A DNA stretch of 64,000 nucleotides from Isoetes taiwanensis (lineage: Eukaryota; Streptophyta; Lycopodiopsida; Isoetales; Isoetaceae), in assembly GCA_021234155.1 (NCBI GenBank), contig JAJEKV010000143.1, positions 322,636 to 386,635 on the forward strand. The letters run 5' to 3'. This document shows positions 56,605 through 64,000 of the stretch, one piece after another. A program made the position numbers and the translations under genes. Under the pieces are notes generated by a model. The model saw nothing but the letters and a program-made list of their open reading frames with translations, had not been told where the DNA came from and searched no databases. Each line of letters starts with the position of its first letter. Within the stretch, counting starts at the first letter, position 1.

Positions 56605-57649
56605 ATTCAAAGAGCCGATGTAAATAATTGCACGGCCTTTATCTATTTACTTATCTGCTCCACGTGTTTTTTTCCCTCCCTCCTGAATTAATGCAGAAGC
56701 GTGTATTCATGTTGAAGGCTAAGATTACCCTAAAACACGCTTTAGCATGTTTCAAATATTATCTTTCAGATTTTTCTAATGCTTTCTACTACACATTCAT
56801 AATAGAAACTAGATGCAATAGCATGATTAATTCAGAAGAGAAACTCAAGAATTTACTCGAAACAAAAAAGTGATGAAGTTTATAAAAACTATTCTCGGTT
56901 TTCATAAACATCATCCGCTTCCTCCGCCTCGAGCAAATGCAAAAGCTTGTCTTCTTGGATTAAACCGCCATTGAGATGATACTTAAAACTAAATGAAAAC
57001 TAACCTTGAGTTCTCGATTTGGAAGGAGGATAGATGCTTGTGGTTTTAATTCCGAGGCTTTTCGATTCAAGCAGACCTTAGTCCCTCTTTTGGTTTTAAT
57101 TCCGAGTCTCCGATGTCCTCCGCTCACATGATGCTTCTGAGAACAAAAGGTTGAGTCTTTTAGTAAGTTAGGAATTGCCAAAACCAAACATCTAACATTG
57201 ATGAATATAATCGCTCACCAAGATTTGGACGGCGGATCCAAACTGTGCCAGGTTTAAACCGGCAAATCGTATGAAGGAAGGAAGAAAATGTAGGAACTTT
57301 GAGAGCGTAAAATGGATTTATATAGGCACAATTAGAAATAAGTTAGCGTGAATAATTGATTGCTTGAATTAACACGCCTGGCGTACGGTCTTCCCGCCAG
57401 ACATGACATGTATATGGTATATATGGAGAATATTGCATTTCATGCAATAAATTCTCACGGCATTTTATTCCATTCATTGCATTCAAAAAAAAAAGAATTT
57501 CGAAATTTTATATAGGCTAAATTAAAAATAATTTTAAAGGCAAAATTATCAAGGCTAAAAAATGACTTGTTGAGTTGGGGAATTGTTTTAGGTCGTATAG
57601 GAAAATTTCCTATACTGCTGTGATTGATTTATAGTGTTCCCGAGACTTT

Positions 57650-57890
57650 GTTGACACAAATGCAGAGACAAAATTTTGGAGAAAACACTTTGGAGACAAA
57701 ATGCTTGGAGAAAACAGTTTGATTTCATTCAAAATATTTTTATGTACAGAAAAACTGTTTGAAGAAAACTGTTTGAAGAAAAAGTTTGTGAAGAAAACTA
57801 TTTGATTTCATTCAAATTTGATATGTACAGATGCCAAGAATGGCTTTACAAAATGCCCGAAGGCTTTACAAAATGCCCGAAGGTTTTTTA
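57650..57890 (+). repeat. Local tandem repeats
   Basis: Units of GAAGAAAACTGTTT or variants recur between 57,680 and 57,810, and GGCTTTACAAAATGCCCGAA is present twice in tandem at 57,842-57,881. Confidence 0.85.
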
Positions 57891-58982
57891 CAAGATGCAA
57901 CGGGATCTGCATCATTGATCTTCCACGTTGGAACAAAGAAGAAAGAAAGGTGTTAGAAAAGAAAGAAAGGTGAAAAAAAAAAATAAAAAAGACATGCAAA
58001 CCTGGCTCATCTCTCACCATTCTAAAACCGGGTCGAATTCTCGACCTTCCTCCTCATCCTCTTTCCTCCCCTCCTCCTCCTCTTCCTCCTCCTCCTCTTC
58101 TTGAGAGATTTCATTCTCTGCTTTGTGGTCAAGCCAACCCTCGAAGGCGCAGCGGTTTCATGCTCTTGGGAAGACATCTCCTCCTCTTCCTCCAACTCCT
58201 CCTCTTCCTCCTCTTCCTCCTCTTGTAATCGGAGGAATCGAGGAGGAGCTCAACTCCTCCTCTTCAAAAAGCATCATCCTCGAATCGGAATCGAGAGGAG
58301 AATTGGGCAAGGAAATCGATGAGCCGGGGAAGAGGGGTTTTCAACCCGACGCCTCTTTGACGAGACCTCGGGTTCTTCATGAATGCCGGAGGCGGAACGC
58401 TTCATGGCGGGGGCGTAAAAAAAAAAAATTGGGACAGAATGGTCTTGAGAGCGTGAACCGATTTTATATAGGGTTAATTAGCTCTTAGCGTGAATAATTA
58501 ATTGCCTCAAATAACACGCCAGCGCATTTAAATTCCCGACTATATTATCTAGGGTATATTATTATGGATAATAAATTCTCCGCCTATTAGTTATATGTCT
58601 TTTCAGAATCATATATCCAAATTTTCGATAATTAAAATTTGGATATATTTATATAAATGTCATTTCCTTGTTGTTGCCATGAAAATTCTTGTTTTAAATG
58701 ATTTCGTTTCGCCCATTGTTATTATTATATTAAACCTATTTCCAAGGAATTTCTTGCTTTTAAAAAATTTGATTTACCTCTACATATTCCATAAATGTAC
58801 GTAGACTTTTTTTTATCTTATGGTGTAATAATTTTTTCTTACTCATTGACTAAAAGGGTGCAATTTGCCTAGGTCAATGGTGCCCCTCCAACTCAAGATG
58901 GTGAAAAGAGCAATATCAATGAAAAACCAACTCCTAGCAAGAATGTTGAAGAAAAACAATTAGTCCTCTATAGTAGGGTGCA

Positions 58983-61644
58983 ATGGAGGAACAAGAAGGT
59001 GAGAATCATGCACAAGTGCAACAAGGAAATAGTAGGCCAAGGAGTCATTGTGCTAGCGGATCCGGTCAAGCTGTTAATGATGAAAGGCTAAGGGAAGACA
59101 ATATTGGTATTGCAATTTCGATGTTGGAAGACAACCGGAAAGGTAAAGGTTTGGGTGACAAGGAATGTTTTGGTTGTGTCAAGCAATTGGAGGTTCCTTG
59201 CATCATGGCATGGCCTATAAGTAGTGTTCAATTTGTGGAGGATTATATTTTTCCGTGAGCCTGAGGTTGTTGGGGACAATGATTGTCTTGATATTGATCC
59301 ATTGGCGGTTGGAACTCTAAACCTAGGCAAAAGGGGAGAAGTATCGGTTGCCGGACATTATCCTAGCAAAAGAGCCAAGTTGATTAGTGACACCAAACGT
59401 GAGACAATGGTGAAGGTTAGGGGCTCAGATTGTTGTTGGAGTGATTGTATGCAATTCTTCACAATAGAACAATTGGTGGAAGCAAGAGCCACTTTTCAAG
59501 AGTACACTGCTGATGAGAGGAGGACCTACATGTACACAATCTTGAAAGCATGCACTTCAAGATGAAAGAAACACAAACAAAAAGATACCCTTTGCTAGGC
59601 AAATGGATATGTGCAAAAGCATGGCAGAGTATCCATGCAATTCCAACTTCTTCATGGTATAATTGGCAAAAAAAAAAGCAGAGGGGAGCAGGGATTGCTT
59701 TACATGGAAATAATGGTTTGTTGAGACCAGCAGCTAGGACCCCGGCGAGGGGAGATATTTGAAAAAATATATTGATTTCAATGCAGAGTCTATGCCACAC
59801 AAAAAGCAGAAGGGATGAAAAGGGAAGAGCGGTTGTTGAGAAAAGGTTGCCATCACATTGTACTCAAAAGAGTATTTTTGGAAGAAGTGAATTCCCTACT
59901 TGAGAATTGGGAATTCTTCCAATATCCCAACCTAGCTTTAGTAGGTTATGGAAGAAGCATTTCAATCATGTCACCATAGCAACTTCAAACAACTTTGCAA
60001 AGTGCAATTTATGTGCTAAGTTGAAGGAGACTCTTGATAAGATTTGTGCAACCTAGTCAAAGGGCTAGGATAAGGGAGCATATGAAGGACCATATGGTGA
60101 CCAACTATCATGTAGATCATGTTATTGGATGTGGAGGACTTTATCTGCATTGGAACCCAATAACTATTTATGTATTATACATGACAAGATGGACCAGCAA
60201 AGACTTGTCTTCCACAATTCAAGTACATACCAAAGTCATGTGGAAGATCATACCCTTCTGAGATCTCAATGATTTGGGGCAATCTTGCATGGGCAGAATC
60301 AAACCTACTATGGCCATTTTAGTTTGGAGTTGTGGAGTGATGGTCCAGATTTTCATATTGGGAGTATCATGAGGTGTTTGAGAAACTATGAAAATGGATA
60401 CAATGGTCACCTCGAGGACCTTCTGACTAGCCGGGCACTACATAGAGCATTGTTAGATGGAAACCCTAACAATATTGAAAAGTTCAGCAAGGCAAAGGTT
60501 TAGGAAGCATGGGTCTAATGAACATGTTGGAGCTTCAACTTCACGTGCTAAACCTCAAGATCTACCCAAAAGGTTTCTCTTGCAACTTGATAATTGTCTT
60601 TGGCCAAAATAAAAACAGTGGATGTTTTCTTTCCTATCCTACTTAACATTTGTGGGGATATTTGGAAAGAGTTAATTTAGGGTTTCTTATGCCGGGCATA
60701 CCCATGAGGATGTGGATGCATTATTTGGCAAATATAGTTGTATCTTGAAGGAAAGCAAAATAAAGTGACCAACTTTCCTAGGCTAATGGAAATCTTGCAT
60801 GAATGCACTACTCCAAACCCTATAGCTTCTCTCATAGAAGAAGTGCCCGATTGGAAAGAGCTTTGTGGATGGTTATACATTGGATCTTGAAGGTCATTCC
60901 AGCCTCTGAAAGTTCACTTTTGGGTGAGAGATGGGATTCCAATCTTCCAATGGAAGATGAGACCTTCAAGAGGATGAGTGGAGAGGAGGGAGGAAATATG
61001 GCGTAGAGATGAGAATGGCAAGCCTATGATACCTCTAGGTCAACCAAAAGCTTTAAAACCTACTGAAGAAGTGAAGCAATTGGGATTGACTAAGGAAGGA
61101 ATCCAAGACTATATAAAGCATTGGCAAACCAATCCAGATGACACCAACCGTGGCTTGGTGGCTTACTGGAAGAAGGTGATTAACCTGTTGGGGGAGATAG
61201 ACACATCCTCAGATGAATTGAAAGAAGGGTGGTTGCCTAAAACTAGGTGGAAGACCTTTAGTCTTTGAGGATTTTGATGACTTGTAAGTAGCATTCATGA
61301 AGCAATATGCTCCTCCTCCTTTCGACAAACACTATGTTGGTCCTAAGAACAATAGGCCAAAGTTTCTAGGCATGGATGCTTATGAACCTTCCACTGACTT
61401 GGAATGCCACCAATTTGTGGTAGTAAAGCCAACAGATTTAGATACATATCCAGTGTGGTTGGGGTTCACTATCTCTGATATTTGCAAAGAAGAAGGTAAT
61501 ATTAACTTCAACCATGTGCGGGTGGAATGGTGGTGTCCAGTGCATCAGTTGACCAACGTATCGGATAAAGAAAGGTACTTTCAGTTGTTGGACAAAGAAA
61601 TGGAGGAGAAAATCCGAAGTGATCGATCTTTGGCTAGACTATGA
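58983..61644 (+). pseudogene. DUF7869-type protein of element B (putative transposase)
   Basis: N-terminal part (58,983-59,258) has REDNIGIAISMLED and EVPCIMAWPISSVQFVE, resembling small domains preceding plant transposase-like proteins. Then a C..C box (DCCWSDCMQFFTIEQLV, 59,430), LGKWICAKAWQSIHAIP (59,597), CNLCAKLKETLDK (60,008), LCIIHDKMDQQRLVF (60,170), YYGHFSLELWSDGPD (60,310), LQLDN (60,580) and AGHTHEDVDALFGKYS (60,693). H-D-K-M-D-Q, Q-L-D-N and GHTHEDVD are DUF7869 hallmarks and are more canonical than in element A. C-terminal frames 60,978-61,644 include GKPMIPLGQPKAL and VWLGFTISDIC, then HVRVEWWCPVH. Many frameshifts and stops. Confidence 0.72.
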
Positions 61645-61930
61645 AAGTGTTTTGTACTCATGGACTCCAAACACTATTCCAGCTAGAAATCGAGAATTAC
61701 AATACCTCGGGATGTCGGGAAGAAGGCTATGATATCATTGGGGGTGCTTGAAGAAAGTTGAATAACTATGTAAATTTTTGTTATCACGTTTTTATGATAT
61801 GGTGCTATATTGTGAAATATTGACTATTTTGTAAATAACATGATATTACGTTTTCATAATTTTGAGGTGAAATGTGTGAATTTGAATATGCTACTAAAAA
61901 CATGCAATATGAAATTTGTCCCAAAATTAA

Positions 61931-61962
61931 GACATAAACCCAATTTAATTGAATGATGGTTA
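61931..61962 (-). repeat. Right terminal inverted repeat of element B
   Basis: Reverse complement of 49,707-49,738 with two mismatches; 287 bp beyond the stop of the DUF7869 gene. Confidence 0.9.
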
Positions 61963-62179
61963 CTTCCCTCTATTTGCCAAAGCTCTACATCAATGACCTA
62001 TAAAGAAAGATCGTACGACCACTACAATGGATGCCCTAAGCTAGAGATAATATGTGCATTTAAGTGATAGTTTGTGGCAGAGAGAAGACTGCTTTTCAAA
62101 TATTCTAAAGATGGACTACAAGCATCGAAAAACATACTTGTTTTGCCAATAGGCTATGTACATCCTTGAAGAAATTAAA

Positions 62180-62660
62180 ACAAAAATCCAGGCTCCAAAA
62201 TTGAAGCGGCCATCCACAAATATTTATTCTGATTGCACATGCCACCATGCATGCTTACTGGATGATGGTCATTGCCATTTAGTATCTATTAGAGAATGTT
62301 ATGATGTGAGCCCCTAGTCATGCAAGATGTCTTACTAAATCACTATCTATTGGACACAGCTAGTGATGCAAGCAGTTAGATGTCGCTGCTTAGCGTTTGT
62401 CAGATGCATTGTGATGTAGCTATAGGAAAACATTGCTAAACAACTTGTCACAATGAATTCTTAACGCTTCCGCTAGTGAGGTACTCATGACTAATATGGA
62501 TATTGCCCTGTGGGTATATGCCATGAAGCGGATAGTAGCATTAAAGGCTAACATAGATCCAATTGTAACAAAGATGAGCTATCGACTCAAATCAAAAGCA
62601 AGAAATACATGTACAAATTAAAGTAGCAAGAAATACATTTACTGATTGAACCTTCTCATA
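62180..62660 (+). repeat. Left copy of a diverged direct duplication
   Basis: From CTGATTGCACATGC at 62,229 the sequence parallels 63,074-63,450 over nearly 400 bp with about 15 percent differences and small indels, ending with AGCAAGAAATACAT in both. No reading frame is conserved between the copies. Confidence 0.85.
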
Positions 62661-63039
62661 AGGTCATATTAGGAAAAAGAAGCAAAAATAGTCATAAGGA
62701 GTTCTTGCTTGAACCTCAGAACAACCTATGCAATTCTGTCAACTTCATGTATTCAAAAAAAGGAAAAACTTTCATAGTTGGACTCTGTCTCTTCTCGACA
62801 CTTAGCAACACGATACTTAGCAACATTACCCTGGTTATTCAAGAAACATCTCTCTCTGGTGAAACAACAAACTTTCCAACGTTTTGGGTACAAGCCCTCA
62901 ATGTTGCAGACCGCTCATCATTATTGATATCATTCCGAATGTTTTCATTTGCTTAAAACTCTTAGCATTAGGTATCATGCATCTATAGATGCATTGTACA
63001 GAACAGGAAAGCATAAAATGACTTGCTTGCCTTTGAGGT

Positions 63040-63450
63040 TCCCTCCACAAATTATTTATCACAGGAGCAAGAATTCTGATTGCACATGCAGCCACGCACG
63101 CTTATTGGATGATAGTCATTGCCATTTGGTATCTATTAGAAAATGTTATGATGCTAGCCCATTGTCGTGCAAGATGCATCAATGAAGCACAATATCTATG
63201 GGACGTAGCTACTGATGCAAGCAATTGGATGTCATTTGCTTGGCGCTTTGTCGATGCCGCGGTGATGTAGCAATAGGAAAGAAATGCTAAACAACTCTTC
63301 ACAATAGATTCTTACTGTCTGCTGGTTATGTAGTCATGGCTAATATAGATATAGGTTAACATAGATCCAGTTGTAGCAGCAGCAGCAGCAGTGAGCTACT
63401 GACTCGAATCAAAATACGATCTAAAATAGCAAGAAATACATCTAGTGAGC
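63040..63450 (+). repeat. Right copy of a diverged direct duplication
   Basis: Counterpart of the 62,180-62,660 segment, 845 bp away. It contains a small CAG run (63,378-63,392) absent from the other copy. The short frames here are not conserved between copies. Confidence 0.85.
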
Positions 63451-64000
63451 ATATTTTACCTGAACATTTGAACATTGGACTGCGCAACACTGATACTGCC
63501 TATCACAAAATTTTGCAAGACTGCCTGGACTCAAAACGTCCTTCAAGTAGACCAAGACATGAAGCGATTCTATGCAAGGAAAAATACCTAGAAACAAAGA
63601 GCTATGCTAGAGAAACAATAGAATTCAAAACAACGTCTACCTAGCATTTGTTCTGCACCAACAAATCTTATACCAATGACGAAAGTGGGTGATGCTCATC
63701 ATATAAGTTTTTAACTTTGTAGATTGGCAACTATAATGTAGCAACCTAATACCAACGGATGGAGGTTGCTCTTGTAATCCCCCTTGTTATCCAAAAATCG
63801 CCACTTTGTAATAGGCCATGACCATAGTTGCACCTCATTTACTTTATTTTTGTCTGGGCCAAGGCTAATCAAGAATTCGCTACATCATCAATGCCTTCTT
63901 TTAGTACACCATCTGCACCTTAGATCTGATTTCACATACTTAATTTGCAAAGCCCTCATTATTCATTCTTTCTACATTGACATGGAAAAGCCATTTTCCA
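63451..64000. other. Non-coding stretch at window end
   Basis: No supportable gene or repeat. Confidence 0.5.

Larger units (their letters stand above)
55709..58405 (-). pseudogene. Extra minus-strand gene of element B, unknown function
   Basis: First exon from 58,405: MKRSASGIHEEPEVSSKRRR, a run of glutamates (about 58,190-58,235), AAPSRVGLTTKQRMKSLKK and a Lys/Arg-rich stretch. A second coding piece at 57,140-57,005 reads RRLGIKTKRGTKVCLN, ending near a GTTAG. A last region (56,430-55,709) has ARHALIESESRIRRLRDSK, then MEMAQPMEPL and AKGVVELEHVFLAGFYQR. The acidic and basic tracts suggest a nuclear protein. I recognise no family. Element A has no counterpart. Confidence 0.4.
49707..61962. 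mobile_element. Element B: TIR element with degenerate ParB-methyltransferase and DUF7869 genes
   Basis: Bounded by a 32-bp inverted repeat with 30 matches (next entries). Between its ends lie a minus-strand gene (54,975 to 50,045), another minus-strand gene (58,405 to 55,709) and a plus-strand DUF7869 gene (58,983-61,644). The outer stop codons lie 307 and 287 bp from the TIRs, nearly the same as in element A. It has its own palindrome CACGCC.GGCGTG. The real ends may lie further out: GGGCAT occurs at 49,655 and, inverted, at 62,031-62,036. No target-site duplication was found. Confidence 0.7.

Noticed and set aside
58123-58488. Plus-strand frames with poly-serine and proline tracts
   Set aside because: They are shadows of the minus-strand glutamate-rich coding at the same place.

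Overview
The window looks like nuclear DNA of a green plant lineage (streptophyte). The best clue is an intron-bearing gene at 44.9-46.6 kb for a plant-type Enhancer of rudimentary homolog (ERH), with canonical GT/AG introns. The rest is mostly transposable elements in nested, decayed form. A charophyte alga or seed-free land plant is plausible, but species cannot be fixed from the sequence. Most coding remnants carry single-base frameshifts, so each ORF below is usually a piece of a longer reading; some indels may be sequencing errors.

Layout. 1-1,071: 3' end of a LINE (called LINE-X here) with an ATTCT-repeat tail, abutting a truncated LTR. 1,072-11,871: an almost complete Ty3/gypsy chromovirus on the minus strand with a 1,560-bp 5' LTR, a tRNA-Met-type primer site, gag, protease, RT (its core inverted), RNase H, integrase and chromodomain. 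Between primer site and gag it carries about 3.8 kb of extra coding, including a histone H3 fold with a divergent tail, followed by an AATAAA signal and a 17-nt A tract. 12.4 kb: GATA microsatellite. 15.8-18.5 kb: a longer LINE-X copy. 20.3-22.0 kb: Pif1-helicase-like remnants in two partial copies. 24.4-25.0 kb: a broken TPR gene. 26.7-32.8 kb: a plant L1-type LINE. 32.9-34.25 kb: an LTR-like segment related to the chromovirus LTR.

34.26-43.15 kb (element A) and 49.7-61.96 kb (element B) are the most unusual parts. Each has a minus-strand gene and a divergently transcribed plus-strand gene, about 300 bp of non-coding DNA between the outer stop codons and a terminal inverted repeat (32 bp with 30 matches in B; a weaker candidate in A), and its own family of short palindromes at spacings near 3 or 4 helical turns. 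In A the minus gene encodes a ParB-like domain followed by a beta-class DNA amino-methyltransferase. In B the corresponding regions are recognisable but both methyltransferase motifs have lost key residues, and an FCP1-like HAD phosphatase domain is added. In both, the plus gene encodes a DUF7869-type protein with a GHTH motif, which I infer to be a transposase-like protein. I interpret A and B as two diverged members of a large TIR transposon family carrying its own DNA-modification module.

43.2-43.46 kb is another LTR end, 47.8-48.9 kb a minus-strand LINE-X fragment, and 62.2-63.45 kb contains a diverged direct duplication. The remaining stretches are AT-rich and show no supportable genes.
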